The notes: generated from the sequence alone by a model not told the origin. Positions 24,677 to 33,819 are shown, counted from the stretch's first letter. The stretch is 64,000 nucleotides of DNA from JAKAWW01 sp049965095 (GCA_049965095.1 JBMFWR010000002.1:1-64000); one strand, 5' to 3'. Translations and numbers: made by a program.

Positions 24677-25876
24677 ATGGAGATAGGAAAACTTGTAGAG
24701 AGTTACAAGCAGGACATGATACAACTAATGAAAGATATGATAGCTATACCATCGATATCACCGGAAAGCGGGGGCAGTGGTGAATCAAAAAGAGCTGATT
24801 TTCTCGAAAAATACATAAATTCTTTGGGCATAAAGACAAGGCGCTTTGACTACATTGACAATACGAAAGCCAAAAGGTCGAATATTATAGCAAAGGTTGG
24901 CAATGCCAAGAAAACCATATGGCTTATTGCACACATTGACACGGTCGCGCCAGGAGATCTTTCACTATGGAGCCACGATCCTTTCGACGCGTATGTAAAA
25001 GATGGCAAGATCTTTGGCAGGGGTACATCAGACAATGGCCAGGGTGTTGTTTCAAGCATATTTGCGCTTAAAGCAGTTGTCGAATCTGGCATTCAACTTA
25101 GCCACAATATTGGCATTGCACTGGTTGCCGACGAAGAGGTTGGAAGCGAATATGGAATCAAAAGACTTCTCAAAGAAAAGATATTCAGCAAGCATGATAT
25201 GGCTATTGTGCCTGACTGGGGGACTGAAGATGGCTCACAAATCGAGATTGCTGAAAAAGGCATCTTGTGGCTGAAGTTCGACGTAAAAGGCAAGCAGGTG
25301 CACGCAAGCACGCCCAATCTTGGCACAAATGCATACAGAACTTCAATAAAAATGCTCAACGAACTCGACAGCAATCTTCACAAAAAATACAACTCACGCG
25401 ACAGCATATTCAATCCTCCAGTCTCGACATTCGAGATGACAAAGCACGAGAAAAACGTTGATAGCGTCAATATTGTGCCTGGCTCAGAGACATTTTACAT
25501 GGATTGCAGGGTATTGCCCAATTACAAATTAGATAGCATACTCAAAGATGTTAAAAGCATAGCAATGAAATACAGCTCATCCGGCTCAAAGGTGCTCTTT
25601 ACGGTATACAATAGGGAGGATCCGGCAAAACCGACAAGCAAAAATAGCGAATTGGCAAATATGATGGCAATTGCAATAAAAGATGTTAAGAATGTAGAGC
25701 CAAAATTTGTTGGCATTGGTGGGGGTACAGTTGCCAAATACTTCAGGGATTTGGGAATGCAAGCAATTGTTTGGGCGACTTTACCAGATAATGCTCACCA
25801 GCCGAATGAATACTGCAAAATAGATGATATGGTATCTGATGCAAAGGTGTTTGCCCAGATTTTTGCTAAAGGTTAG
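24677..25876 (+). CDS. M20-family metallopeptidase (ArgE/DapE type)
   Basis: A 399-residue di-zinc aminoacylase/peptidase. Seen: LIAHIDTVAPGD (first metal His and Asp), GRGTSDNGQG (bridging Asp), ADEEVGSEYG (catalytic Glu pair), and a C-terminal NAHQPNEY with the last metal His. A dimerisation lid follows residue 190. Members remove acyl groups from amino acids or cleave dipeptides; the archaeal branch often labelled succinyl-diaminopimelate desuccinylase is of uncertain substrate. ATG 24677 is preceded by a GGGTGGG ribosome-binding-like sequence. It stands alone, divergent from rpoH. Confidence 0.9.
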   Translation: MEIGKLVESYKQDMIQLMKDMIAIPSISPESGGSGESKRADFLEKYINSLGIKTRRFDYIDNTKAKRSNIIAKVGNAKKTIWLIAHIDTVAPGDLSLWSHDPFDAYVKDGKIFGRGTSDNGQGVVSSIFALKAVVESGIQLSHNIGIALVADEEVGSEYGIKRLLKEKIFSKHDMAIVPDWGTEDGSQIEIAEKGILWLKFDVKGKQVHASTPNLGTNAYRTSIKMLNELDSNLHKKYNSRDSIFNPPVSTFEMTKHEKNVDSVNIVPGSETFYMDCRVLPNYKLDSILKDVKSIAMKYSSSGSKVLFTVYNREDPAKPTSKNSELANMMAIAIKDVKNVEPKFVGIGGGTVAKYFRDLGMQAIVWATLPDNAHQPNEYCKIDDMVSDAKVFAQIFAKG

Positions 25877-25981
25877 CAAGGGCTCGAAGCATACAAATAC
25901 ATAAGCAGCACATAGATGCGATGAGAACGCATTCCTTCAATTCAACATATTTCAAATTACATGAATAAATGTTCAATATCT

Positions 25982-27031
25982 TCAGACACTTCTCTTTGCT
26001 GCGTATCCTATCGAGTCCATTGCGATGCGCTTCAGATTTGAATCATGTATTGAAGAGGTGGCATGCTTAAAAGTTTCAATTGCCTGGTTAACAAGCTCGT
26101 CAGCTTCTTCTTGCGCCTTCTTTATAGCACCAGTCTCATTAAACAGGTTGAGCACCCAGGATACTTCTTCCTCCGTTTTTTGCTCCCTATCCTTTGCATA
26201 TATGCGCTTTAGACGCTCCAGCTGCTCTGTATTTGCATTCTGCACTGCATGCCAGAGTATAATCGTTTTGACTCCATCCCTGACGTCGTTGCCTATGCTC
26301 TTGCCGAGAGTATTCTGATCCGCAATGCAGTCAAGTATGTCGTCCTTTATCTGGAATGCATTACCAGCAGGTATCCCGTAATCCTTGATAGATGAAACAA
26401 TGCTTTCATCAGCGCCAGCAATTATTGCACCCGCTTGCATAGGCCCATATACGCTATAGTATGCGCTCTTTGCGTGTATCGATTGGAAATAATCATCCCT
26501 TGTAAATTTTGTTACATCCTTGACCTCGCGTGTAAGCCTTACATCAAGATACTGGCCCTGGTGCGTCACTATCATCATGTCGTAGAACTTGTTGAAATAT
26601 GCGTCTCCGCGCTTTGGCCCAAGCATGTTTGCTGCATCTCTGGCCATTTTCCATGATATCGCATGGACCATACTGCCTGCGGTTATGGCATACCTTTCGC
26701 CATACAGCACATGGGCAGCAGGGCCGTTTCTCCTTACAGTATTGCCATCCATCCAGTCGTCATGCATCAGATAGTAATCTTCGGTTGCTTGCTGCGCTGC
26801 AGCAGGCAGCAGCGCCTCTTCAGGGTTTCCCCCATAAAGCATATCCCACAATATAATATAGCTTGGCCTACGATATTGCCCTTTTCTATCAGTGTATACT
26901 CTTGCCATATTGTTAAAGGCCTCATGTCCGGACTTTGGAAAATATGAAATCAGCAAATTGTATATGTGCTCCTTGTAAAGGGCTATGAACTCCTTGAAGT
27001 TGCTTATTCTATCAATATCTGCGCTATCCAT
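25982..27031 (-). CDS. Polyprenyl diphosphate synthase (geranylgeranyl type)
   Basis: A 349-residue trans-prenyltransferase. The first Asp-rich motif is MHDDWMD followed by GNTVRRNGPAA, the second is QIKDDILD, and KSIGNDVRDGVKT follows. These bind the Mg2+-diphosphates of IPP and the allylic substrate. In archaea the product is usually the C20 or C25 chain of ether lipids. The residue before the first motif needed to set chain length cannot be judged by eye. A TTG at 27055 is possible, but ATG 27031 is better placed about 30 bases after a TATATA box at 27060-27067. The 190-base gap to the next gene shows nothing else. Confidence 0.88.
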   Translation of the reverse strand: MDSADIDRISNFKEFIALYKEHIYNLLISYFPKSGHEAFNNMARVYTDRKGQYRRPSYIILWDMLYGGNPEEALLPAAAQQATEDYYLMHDDWMDGNTVRRNGPAAHVLYGERYAITAGSMVHAISWKMARDAANMLGPKRGDAYFNKFYDMMIVTHQGQYLDVRLTREVKDVTKFTRDDYFQSIHAKSAYYSVYGPMQAGAIIAGADESIVSSIKDYGIPAGNAFQIKDDILDCIADQNTLGKSIGNDVRDGVKTIILWHAVQNANTEQLERLKRIYAKDREQKTEEEVSWVLNLFNETGAIKKAQEEADELVNQAIETFKHATSSIHDSNLKRIAMDSIGYAAKRSV

Positions 27032-27244
27032 AAGCTCACATTCCAATTTAGCCAAGCAAACTATATATTGCTATAGGTGGCTCTGGATAGGTGGCGAAGA
27101 GCAGAAAAACTAGATGCCTTTGCATAATGCATGCTTGTAGTTTTTCTCTTTGCGTTAGCAATGCCCAATTGCAGCATTGCAACCTGCCAGAGATTAGAGA
27201 TACATTAAAATATATGAATTGAATAATATTGCAGAGGTGCTTTC

Positions 27245-28120
27245 ATGGAACTATTGAACCAGATGCCACCATACAATCTTTTCGGGCTTGAGAAGCAGAG
27301 CTATGAAAATGCAAAAGTAGTAGCAATACCAGTGCCTTACGATTCAACATCAAGCTACAAAAGCGGTTCAAAGGAAGGGCCACACGCTATAATAGAAGCA
27401 AGCAGGAACATTGAGTTGTATAGCGAGGAAACCGAGCAGGACATAAGCAATATTGGTATATATACCACAGAAGAGCTTGCACCTGATTTCGGATCGCCAG
27501 ATGGCATGGTTGACAGGATAAAAAAAGAGGTAAGCATAATTGCAAGCGACGGCAAGGTGCCGCTCCTGCTAGGTGGTGAGCACACCATAACAATAGGAAG
27601 CGTTGCTGCGCTGCTTGAACGCTACAAGGACATGAGCATTATATATTTTGATGCCCATTCCGATTCAAGGGAAAGTTACATGGGGGCAAAGGTCTGCCAT
27701 GCGTGCGTGGCAAAGCGCATAATGGACATGACAGACAACATACAGCTTCTCGGTGTAAGAAGCATTGACCAGGAAAGCGCGAAAAAATATGCAAGCAAAA
27801 TTCTCTACATGAAGGACATGCGCAAGCAGCAGGTATCGCAGATTATAGAGGACTTGCAGAACAACACCGGCCAGAATGTATATGTAACCATAGATCTCGA
27901 TGTGCTCGACCCGAGCGAGATGCCGAGTGTCGGAACGCCAGAGCCAGACGGCATGAAATATAGCATGCTTGTCGAAATATTAAGAGGCTTATTGAAATCC
28001 AAAAAGCTTGTTGGAATGGATGTTGTAGAGCTCAATCCAATACCTGGATTGATTGCTCCAAACTACCTTGCAGCAAAGCTTATATATATGGCGCTATCTT
28101 ATAGTTTTGGGGGTGTTTAA
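27245..28120 (+). CDS. Agmatinase-like ureohydrolase
   Basis: A 291-residue enzyme with every manganese-binding motif of the arginase/agmatinase family: LLGGEHTIT, YFDAHSDSRESY and VTIDLDVLDPSEMPSVGTPEP. Length and the SVGTPEPDG loop favour agmatinase (agmatine to putrescine and urea) over arginase. In archaea agmatine is needed for polyamines and for agmatidine in tRNA-Ile. An AGAGGTG ribosome-binding sequence precedes ATG 27245. The next gene starts directly after the stop, indicating an operon. Confidence 0.9.
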   Translation: MELLNQMPPYNLFGLEKQSYENAKVVAIPVPYDSTSSYKSGSKEGPHAIIEASRNIELYSEETEQDISNIGIYTTEELAPDFGSPDGMVDRIKKEVSIIASDGKVPLLLGGEHTITIGSVAALLERYKDMSIIYFDAHSDSRESYMGAKVCHACVAKRIMDMTDNIQLLGVRSIDQESAKKYASKILYMKDMRKQQVSQIIEDLQNNTGQNVYVTIDLDVLDPSEMPSVGTPEPDGMKYSMLVEILRGLLKSKKLVGMDVVELNPIPGLIAPNYLAAKLIYMALSYSFGGV

Positions 28121-28693
28121 ATGAGGCAGAGAATACTAGTAGACCCTAGGGAAGTCGAAAAAAACGACAAGATGTGGGAATATTATGAGGCACTTTCTAG
28201 GAAGGAAGGGCAAGCCAGGATAGTTGATTATGCAATTAGAATAACCAAGATACAGGAAGAGAAGAAGAAGTTAGACGAACAGGAAAGAGGCATAAAGGAC
28301 AAGATGTTTGGAGAGATTCAAAAGAGCAATGAAATGCTGGCCAAGAGCGGTATACTGGAGAAAAAAGGTGAGTTTAACTGGCTCATAAGGCTTAACCAAG
28401 AGAACTTGGGAGATTTATACAGGATGCTGGAGAAAGCTGGCATAGCAAAAATAGAGATTGAGATGTGGAAGAATTTCATGCCAAGGAAAGACGACAACTA
28501 TTCCCAGGAAAAGGTCGTTTCCATGCTAGAAAGCATGGGTGTTGATACAAATAAACTTTACGCTATCTCTAATTATAGGATAAGCAGCGCCATAAGAAGG
28601 CTTGTTGCAAAGAATGTCAAGGGCATTGCTGAACTAATGAAAGAGATTGAGGAAAGCGTTGTGATCAGGATAACGGGCAGCAAAAAGGAATAA
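28121..28693 (+). CDS. Uncharacterised coiled-coil protein
   Basis: A 190-residue protein, not recognised. Residues 40-75 form a strongly charged helix (KIQEEKKKLDEQERGIKDKM), likely a coiled coil; the second half contains ENLGDLYRMLEKAGIAKIEIEMW and a helix-turn-helix-like AISNYRISSAIRRLV. Its ATG touches the agmatinase stop (TAAATG), and ndk follows after 19 bases, so the three genes are one unit. Function unknown; a regulator or a structural partner is possible. Confidence 0.75.
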   Translation: MRQRILVDPREVEKNDKMWEYYEALSRKEGQARIVDYAIRITKIQEEKKKLDEQERGIKDKMFGEIQKSNEMLAKSGILEKKGEFNWLIRLNQENLGDLYRMLEKAGIAKIEIEMWKNFMPRKDDNYSQEKVVSMLESMGVDTNKLYAISNYRISSAIRRLVAKNVKGIAELMKEIEESVVIRITGSKKE

Positions 28694-28712
28694 GCAAAAA
28701 ACAGGTGTAAAA

Positions 28713-29273
28713 ATGATAAAAAGAGCTTTGATACTGGTTAAACCAGATGGAGTCTACAGGGCACTGATAGGAAAGGCAATAAGCACGCTTGAGGAAGCAG
28801 GCCTAAAGGTTGTTGCGCTCAAGATGGTAAGGCCAGACAGAGAAACTGCTGCAAAGCACTATGTTGCAAACGACGAGTGGCTTTCCAGTGTTGGGAAGAA
28901 AAGCAAGCAGTCGTATATGGAAAGAGGTATAGAGGTAAAGGAATCGGAGCTTGAGATAGGCAAAAGGATTCACGGCCAGCTTCTTGATTACCTTACGAGT
29001 GGTCCTATAGTAGCAATTGTGGTTGAGGGCAATGAAGCACCGTTTGTTGCAAGAAAGCTTATGGGTCCAACCGAGCCAAAGAAAGCAGATCCGTCTACGT
29101 TCAGGGGCAGATACAGCAGCGATTCGTATGACCTGGGAGACAAGATGCAAAGGCCTGTAAAGAACCTTGTACACATATCAGACGAGGAAGTGGCTGAAAG
29201 GGAGATAAGCGTGTGGTTCAAAGAGAGCGAGATAAGCAGCTACAAGAGAGCAGACGAAGAAGTGCTCTACTGA
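28713..29273 (+). CDS. ndk: Nucleoside diphosphate kinase, extended form
   Basis: A 186-residue NDP kinase, longer than the usual 140-150. Seen: the N-terminal LILVKPDGVYRALIGK and the active-site NLVHISDEEVAEREI, whose His carries the phosphate between NTP donor and NDP acceptor. An insertion of about 30 residues relative to the common form lies before the active site. A CAGGTGT ribosome-binding sequence precedes the ATG. The last seven bases overlap the convergent DUF59 gene. Confidence 0.93.
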   Translation: MIKRALILVKPDGVYRALIGKAISTLEEAGLKVVALKMVRPDRETAAKHYVANDEWLSSVGKKSKQSYMERGIEVKESELEIGKRIHGQLLDYLTSGPIVAIVVEGNEAPFVARKLMGPTEPKKADPSTFRGRYSSDSYDLGDKMQRPVKNLVHISDEEVAEREISVWFKESEISSYKRADEEVLY

Positions 29274-29560
29274 CGCGAGTACTTCAATTCATCGCTCATC
29301 ATTTCGGGGTTCCACATCGGATCCCATACAAGCTCAAGCTCTACGTTTCCTATTCCAGGTATGGCTTTCAGCCTGAGCTGCGCGTCAGCCATTATTATGC
29401 TTGTGACAGGGCACATTGCCGAAGTCATTGTGAGCTTTACCTTGACATCGTTGCCTTTGATCTCTATGCCATATATAAGGCCTATATCAACTATGCTTGC
29501 GCCAAGCTCTGGATCCGCACAGCCTTTTAACGCTTCAACTACCTCTTTTATGGTTACCAT
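29267..29560 (-). CDS. DUF59/MIP18-family iron-sulfur assembly protein
   Basis: A 97-residue protein of the SufT/MIP18 family. Seen: CADPELGASIVDIGLIYGIEI at residues 13-33 and the conserved reactive Cys in LTMTSAMCPVTS near residue 50. Members help to mature Fe-S proteins; here several radical-SAM and ferredoxin-oxidoreductase enzymes in the window need such clusters. The protein has the usual single-domain length. It overlaps the 3' end of ndk by seven bases in convergent orientation. Confidence 0.9.
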   Translation of the reverse strand: MVTIKEVVEALKGCADPELGASIVDIGLIYGIEIKGNDVKVKLTMTSAMCPVTSIIMADAQLRLKAIPGIGNVELELVWDPMWNPEMMSDELKYSRQ

Positions 29561-29627
29561 TGTATCATATCATTAATAAGAAGAAATATTTTTAAGCATG
29601 CCAAAAATATTAGTGCACATGTGTAAA

Positions 29628-30401
29628 TTATTCAATTATGCGCAGGCGCCTGCTTGAAAGCGCAAACTTGAAAACGCTGGACTGCTTTGCAGGAATACTT
29701 GCATGTCCTGGCATATTGAGGTAGGCATTGACTGCGCGCTCCAGTTTTACTTCTATGATAGAATCAAAAGGTAGTACCCGCCGCGGTTCATAATGCACAG
29801 CAACGCCATTTACCCTATCACTTACAAATGTTGGCAGTATATGCGCAACACCTATGCCGTTGATTCTTTTAGGCCTCTTTTTGCTTATTGCCTCAATATA
29901 CGAATAGTAGCCCGTGGAGCCCATTGGCGTAGAAACTATGAAGCCATTTGAGATGCTGTAGCTATCCACTTTTACGCTTGATGAGCTGGCTTTTACCCTA
30001 TACCGCAATGCAGAAGGTGAATTGCACCGCTCGACAAAAAAATCGCCCGCTGAGAGATAGCGCTTTGACATGTAAGAGAGCTCAAGAAGGGGCTCTTCCC
30101 TAATTTTGTAAGTACCGTTCTGCAATGTTTTCAAGATGCTCCGGAGCTCTGAAAAGCTGTGCTTTACCAGGATACCACGGCTTTTGTATCCAAGGCTTTT
30201 TGGGCCCTCTATAGGCAATATTATAGAATCTGTGAAAGATGGTGCATTCGAGAGCAGCGAACCGTCCCCGCCAACAATTATTACAAAGTCGTAATCATCG
30301 GAAACTTTCGCCCCAAGCGAATTTACTATCTGCTCCAACTTTTGGTATGTGATTTTTGCATATTTGTCTATTACAAGCTTCAACCGCACGCTATGCATCA
30401 T
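29628..30401 (-). CDS. nadK: NAD kinase
   Basis: A 257-residue NAD kinase. The catalytic GGDGSLL motif is near residue 45, and the NAD-binding VSTPMGSTGYYSYI segment is near residue 155. The N-terminal part that normally precedes GGDGS is short. It phosphorylates NAD to NADP using ATP or polyphosphate. The ATG starts one base after the stop of a 59-residue Cys-rich gene, so the two are cotranscribed on the minus strand. Confidence 0.92.
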   Translation of the reverse strand: MMHSVRLKLVIDKYAKITYQKLEQIVNSLGAKVSDDYDFVIIVGGDGSLLSNAPSFTDSIILPIEGPKSLGYKSRGILVKHSFSELRSILKTLQNGTYKIREEPLLELSYMSKRYLSAGDFFVERCNSPSALRYRVKASSSSVKVDSYSISNGFIVSTPMGSTGYYSYIEAISKKRPKRINGIGVAHILPTFVSDRVNGVAVHYEPRRVLPFDSIIEVKLERAVNAYLNMPGHASIPAKQSSVFKFALSSRRLRIIE

Positions 30402-30402
30402 A

Positions 30403-30582
30403 TCACTGTGCTGCCTTGCGCCTTTTTTCCTGAGCCTCTACAGATTGGCTCGCTATTGAGAGATTGCAGCTGTCATGCGAGGAGCACCATGCCTGGCACG
30501 CCTCAGCAAGCTTCTTATCGGTGTAGTTGAGCTTACATATCTCGCAGAAATATGTGCCTTTCTCTTTGTTGAATCCAACCAC
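30403..30582 (-). CDS. Small Cys-rich archaeal protein, 59 residues
   Basis: Too short for routine gene callers. The frame begins at GTG 30582 (the codon before it is a stop) and reads YFCEICKLNYTDKKLAEACQ, then AWCSSHDSCNLSI. The CxxC pair followed by two further cysteines and a Ser-Cys-Asn-Leu ending is a pattern I recall from small conserved archaeal proteins with a CEICG...A.kCE.WC...SCNLEI layout, probably a zinc-binding knuckle. Function is not known. It ends one base before nadK. Confidence 0.75.
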   Translation of the reverse strand: MVGFNKEKGTYFCEICKLNYTDKKLAEACQAWCSSHDSCNLSIASQSVEAQEKRRKAAQ

Positions 30583-30649
30583 TTAACCACAAGGTATGGT
30601 AAGTGAAAAAGTATTTAATCATTACCCGTGTTAGCATAACTGTGATAAC

Positions 30650-30841
30650 ATGGAAGGAAGGTACATTGCAGCAGCATTATTGCTTCTTATCCCTTTTGCA
30701 ATATACTGCGACGTATGGTACTTCAACACAATAGCTCCGAGCGTAATCGGGCTGCCGTTCTACTACTGGTTCCAGATATTGATGCTTGCAGTTTCCGGCA
30801 TAATGTTTTATTTTGCCGCGTATCTTATAGACAATAGGTAA
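30650..30841 (+). CDS. DUF3311-type small membrane protein, symporter partner
   Basis: A 63-residue protein with two transmembrane helices (residues about 5-23 and 38-58) and the family-like APSVIGLPFYYWFQ loop between them. DUF3311 proteins usually sit directly before a sodium:solute symporter gene, as here: the symporter ATG follows after four bases. It is thought to be a small accessory subunit. The gene is divergent from the nadK unit; the spacer holds promoter-like A+T-rich sequence (AAAGTATTTAATCATT). Confidence 0.85.
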   Translation: MEGRYIAAALLLLIPFAIYCDVWYFNTIAPSVIGLPFYYWFQILMLAVSGIMFYFAAYLIDNR

Positions 30842-30845
30842 TACT

Positions 30846-32402
30846 ATGATATTCGTAGGCATACTCGTATTTGTAATCGTGTTCCTTTTTTTCATAATAC
30901 TCGGATTTCTTGGAGCAAGATGGAGAAAAGGCAATCTTTCAAAGCTGTTTGAGTGGAGCCAGACCGGTGGCGTTCTTGGACCTTACCTTGTATGGTTTCT
31001 GATAGGCGCCGATCTTTTCACAGCATATACGTTCCTTGCGCTGCCATCGCTTGAGTTTGCCGCTGGCTCGCTTGCGTTCTACGCTGTGCCATATGCATCA
31101 ATGGGCTTCCTTATGGGCATACTTACAATGCCAAGGCTGTGGCGTATTGCCAGGAAGCGTGGCTATGTTACTGCCGCGGATTTCGTTCAGGACAGGTATA
31201 ACAGCAAGGCGCTTGCTGTAATAGTGGCACTTACGGGCATAGTTGCGACTTTGCCATACATAGCATTGCAGGTACTAGGAATGGAGGTAATACTTACAAC
31301 AATGCTGCTAGGCGTTTCAAGCATAACGCTTCTTACGCAGGTTTCTCTCGTTGCCGCTTTCATAATACTACTCGCTTTTGTATTCATAAGCGGAATGAGG
31401 GGTATAACGCTCACTGCTGTGCTAAAGGATTTCATAGTGCTCAGCAGCGTGGTAATAATACTGGCTGTAGTGCTTGCCCATTATGGCGGCTTCAACAGCG
31501 CTTTTGCAACGCTTGCCGCACAGAAGGGCAAAGCAGTGGCAAACTATCTTAAACTGCCAAGCACGCTGATACCTGCATTCCTCTCGATGTTCATAGGCAG
31601 CTCTTTCGCGCTGTATCTTTATCCGCATGCGATAAACGGCGCACTCAGTGCTAAAAGCGGAAAAGCCATGAGGAAGAGCATGTCGCTGCTTCCGTTCTAC
31701 GGCATAGGGCTTGCCTTGCTGACCTTGTTTGGAATACTTGTATATGCAGTGCCTAACGCGCTAGCAGTTGTAAAGTCAACAGGAAACGGGCTGCTCACAA
31801 TGCCAGCAATAGCGCTTGCAACGCTTCCACAATCAGTGGCAGGCTTCGTATTCGTAGGCATATTCATAGGAGGGTTAGTACCTGCGGCGATAATGGCAAT
31901 AGCATCTGCAAACCTCTTTACAAAAAATATTATAATGCCATTCAAGAAAATTTCGCCGAATGGCCAGACAAGGCTCGCAAAATGGCTTACTGCTTTGCTG
32001 ATCTTCACTGCTCTCGGCTTTGTTTTTATTGTGCCGCCAACCTATGCGATACAGCTCCAGCTTTTAGGGGGCATAATAATAACCCAAACATTGCCTGCGG
32101 TGTTCCTTGGGCTGTATAGCAGGAAGCTCGACTGGAAAGCCCTGTTGACAGGATGGTTCTTTGGCATCGTATCTGCAATATGGCTTGTGCTCATTGCCAA
32201 CAAGGGGCACGCCTTGACCACATCAGTATTCCCGACTTCGATAGGCCCTATATTCATAGGCCTCATCGCACTGACAATAAACATAATAATAGCAGTAGTG
32301 GGCTCTTGGCTTATAGATATTGCAGGAGCAAGGAGGGAAGGGCTTATCAAGGAAAAAGAGTTCGATGTCAAGGAGGAGCTTATCCTGAAAAATGCAGGTT
32401 AA
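30846..32402 (+). CDS. Sodium:solute symporter (SSS family), monocarboxylate type
   Basis: A 518-residue carrier with about 13 hydrophobic helices. Seen: FLGARWRKGNL in the first loop, EWSQTGGVLGPYLVWFLIGADLFTAYTFL, and the family signature region GGLVPAAIMAIASANLFTKNI near residue 340. The pairing with a DUF3311 protein is typical of the MctP-like branch that takes up lactate, pyruvate, acetate or amino acids. Substrate and coupling ion (Na+ or H+) cannot be decided. A T-rich terminator follows the stop. Confidence 0.9.
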   Translation: MIFVGILVFVIVFLFFIILGFLGARWRKGNLSKLFEWSQTGGVLGPYLVWFLIGADLFTAYTFLALPSLEFAAGSLAFYAVPYASMGFLMGILTMPRLWRIARKRGYVTAADFVQDRYNSKALAVIVALTGIVATLPYIALQVLGMEVILTTMLLGVSSITLLTQVSLVAAFIILLAFVFISGMRGITLTAVLKDFIVLSSVVIILAVVLAHYGGFNSAFATLAAQKGKAVANYLKLPSTLIPAFLSMFIGSSFALYLYPHAINGALSAKSGKAMRKSMSLLPFYGIGLALLTLFGILVYAVPNALAVVKSTGNGLLTMPAIALATLPQSVAGFVFVGIFIGGLVPAAIMAIASANLFTKNIIMPFKKISPNGQTRLAKWLTALLIFTALGFVFIVPPTYAIQLQLLGGIIITQTLPAVFLGLYSRKLDWKALLTGWFFGIVSAIWLVLIANKGHALTTSVFPTSIGPIFIGLIALTINIIIAVVGSWLIDIAGARREGLIKEKEFDVKEELILKNAG

Positions 32403-32404
32403 GC

Positions 32405-32450
32405 CTTTCTTTTTCTTCTTTTTTGTGTTTTCTATTCTTTTATGATTCTT
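32405..32450 (+). terminator. T-rich archaeal terminator after the symporter gene
   Basis: Directly after the stop the plus strand has several T-runs (CTTTCTTTTTCTTCTTTTTTG, then TTTTCTATTCTTTTATG), the usual archaeal intrinsic termination signal without a hairpin. Confidence 0.6.
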
Positions 32451-32513
32451 TTGCATGCAGAGCATGGCATTTATCAATTAATTTGACATCACGCAAAGCC
32501 ATGCAAGGCAAGC

Positions 32514-33389
32514 TCACGGCGGTGTATAACTAGAGTACCAGTTCGAAACGTAGTCAATAACACCGTTCGTTGGGATAAGATTATAGCCGTTGCCGCTGTA
32601 GTCGTTGGCATTACCATTGAGTGGCCACCAGCCAACAAGGTTCTGCAGATCAATAGGCGCGCCGCCTATGCCTTCTTGGTAGAGGGCTTGAATCTCATTT
32701 GCTGAGAGGGATGTATTATAGATCTGCTCATTGGATATTAGGCCAGAATAGTACCCGCCATAGCTAGAGCACGCATAGCCACCCCCAATACTTAAAACAT
32801 TTTCATATTGCAAGGTTGTAGAAGCAGTAATACTACTTATATAAACCCCATTTAAATACAGAGATGCAACGCCATTTGCGCCCGTGACTGTTACAAAATA
32901 CCAGTTATTATTTTTTTGTGGAGGTACATTGCTAAATGAATACCATCCGGTATTCGAAGATCCTTCATCATCGTAGTAACCGAAAAATGTATAGGCTCCT
33001 GCTTCATCGCATGTTCCTTGCGCTAATTCCCAAAATCTTCCTGCACCGTTAACCCATGCTGAAACGGTAAATGCGTTTGTAATTAGTGGATTAGGATAGC
33101 TGCCTGCTAGATTTCCAGACGAGAAATCTGCAACATACTCTGGTATCTCACCATTGCACAAGCCTTCAAGATTTATTAAATATGTTGTGCCGGGGCCGTT
33201 TGGCCTATAAACCTGGCATGAGCCCGGTTGCGCTTTTGCAGCAAAAGCCATTGGGTTGAAAACACCCAATTGAAAAAGTGCTGCAAGAACTATACTTATA
33301 ATTAGTATGGCCCAGCCGTATGTCATTAGGTATTCCATTGCACTTTGGGCTTTTGAATACATCTTGTTTTGCTTCTCCATGCTTGTCAT
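32514..33389 (-). CDS. Pilin-like surface protein with LamG domain, copy 1
   Basis: A 291-residue secreted or pilus-anchored protein. Residues 12-45 are a class III (pilin-type) signal: SKAQSAMEYLMTYGWAILII and a hydrophobic helix, processed by an archaeal prepilin peptidase just before the Gln-Ser. Then comes a Cys-containing linker, and from about residue 105 a concanavalin/LamG-like beta sandwich (FTVSAWVNG, WYFVTVTG, ASLYLNGVYISS, LSIGGG, GLISNEQIYN) ending with LVGWWPLNGNANDYSGNG. Such domains bind sugars or proteins. The first 210 bases of the mature part are nearly identical to the opposite-strand gene at 45038-45982. Confidence 0.85.
   Translation of the reverse strand: MTSMEKQNKMYSKAQSAMEYLMTYGWAILIISIVLAALFQLGVFNPMAFAAKAQPGSCQVYRPNGPGTTYLINLEGLCNGEIPEYVADFSSGNLAGSYPNPLITNAFTVSAWVNGAGRFWELAQGTCDEAGAYTFFGYYDDEGSSNTGWYSFSNVPPQKNNNWYFVTVTGANGVASLYLNGVYISSITASTTLQYENVLSIGGGYACSSYGGYYSGLISNEQIYNTSLSANEIQALYQEGIGGAPIDLQNLVGWWPLNGNANDYSGNGYNLIPTNGVIDYVSNWYSSYTPP
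33141..33354 (-). repeat. Long inverted repeat, copy 1 (5' part of LamG pilin gene)
   Basis: About 213 bases coding for the pilin signal, membrane helix and linker are nearly identical to 45119-45331 on the other strand, with only about a dozen differences, many of them synonymous. The downstream LamG parts diverge much more. This suggests recent gene conversion or a shared cassette, and it makes a 12-kb inverted-repeat pair. Confidence 0.85.
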
Positions 33390-33427
33390 GTTAGAATTGC
33401 AAAAAAATTAAATGTTTTTCCTAGAGA

Positions 33428-33499
33428 GGCCTTAGCCGGGAATCGAACCCGGTCCTGAAGGTCCACAGCCTTCCATGCGGCCATTACACTACTAAGGCC
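33428..33499 (-). tRNA. tRNA-His(GTG) with encoded G-1
   Basis: The minus strand folds as tRNA-His: anticodon arm GAAGG-CTGTGGA-CCTTC with anticodon GTG, T-arm CCGGG-TTCGATT-CCCGG, and an 8-bp acceptor GGCCTTAG/CTAAGGCC in which the extra first G (position -1) pairs with C73, the histidine identity element. No intron and no encoded CCA. It lies between the LamG pilin gene and the pilus operon. Confidence 0.93.
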
Positions 33500-33500
33500 A

Positions 33501-33812
33501 TTAGTTATAAATCCTGAATGCCCGAATGCCTTCGCTATTACTTAGTATGATTACACTACCATTTATATAAATATTCACATTGTCAGCCATGGCGCAAGCC
33601 CTTATTGCATTGAGCCAGTCTGAAGTGCTATAATTATTTGACGGCATCGTTATGTTTATCATGGTTGAAAAAGAATTCAAAGTTTGCAATGACGCGTATC
33701 TTGAAGCAGCAATGCCCATCGCAATAGCATTATGGCTAATGCTTATGGAGACTGCAATTATTGCAATAGCAACAACCATGCTTGAGGCGAATACAAGCCC
33801 GTAGAATCCCAT
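33501..33812 (-). CDS. Short pilin-like membrane protein, 103 residues
   Basis: A protein with one hydrophobic helix at residues 5-26 (GLVFASSMVVAIAIIAVSISI) and a small extracytoplasmic domain. It lacks a classical class III cleavage motif but has the size and position of a minor pilin or pseudopilin at the end of the pilus operon. Its function is inferred from context alone. It is the last gene of the run of overlapping minus-strand genes and ends at the tRNA-His gene. Confidence 0.65.
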   Translation of the reverse strand: MGFYGLVFASSMVVAIAIIAVSISISHNAIAMGIAASRYASLQTLNSFSTMINITMPSNNYSTSDWLNAIRACAMADNVNIYINGSVIILSNSEGIRAFRIYN

Positions 33813-33819
33813 ATGACCA

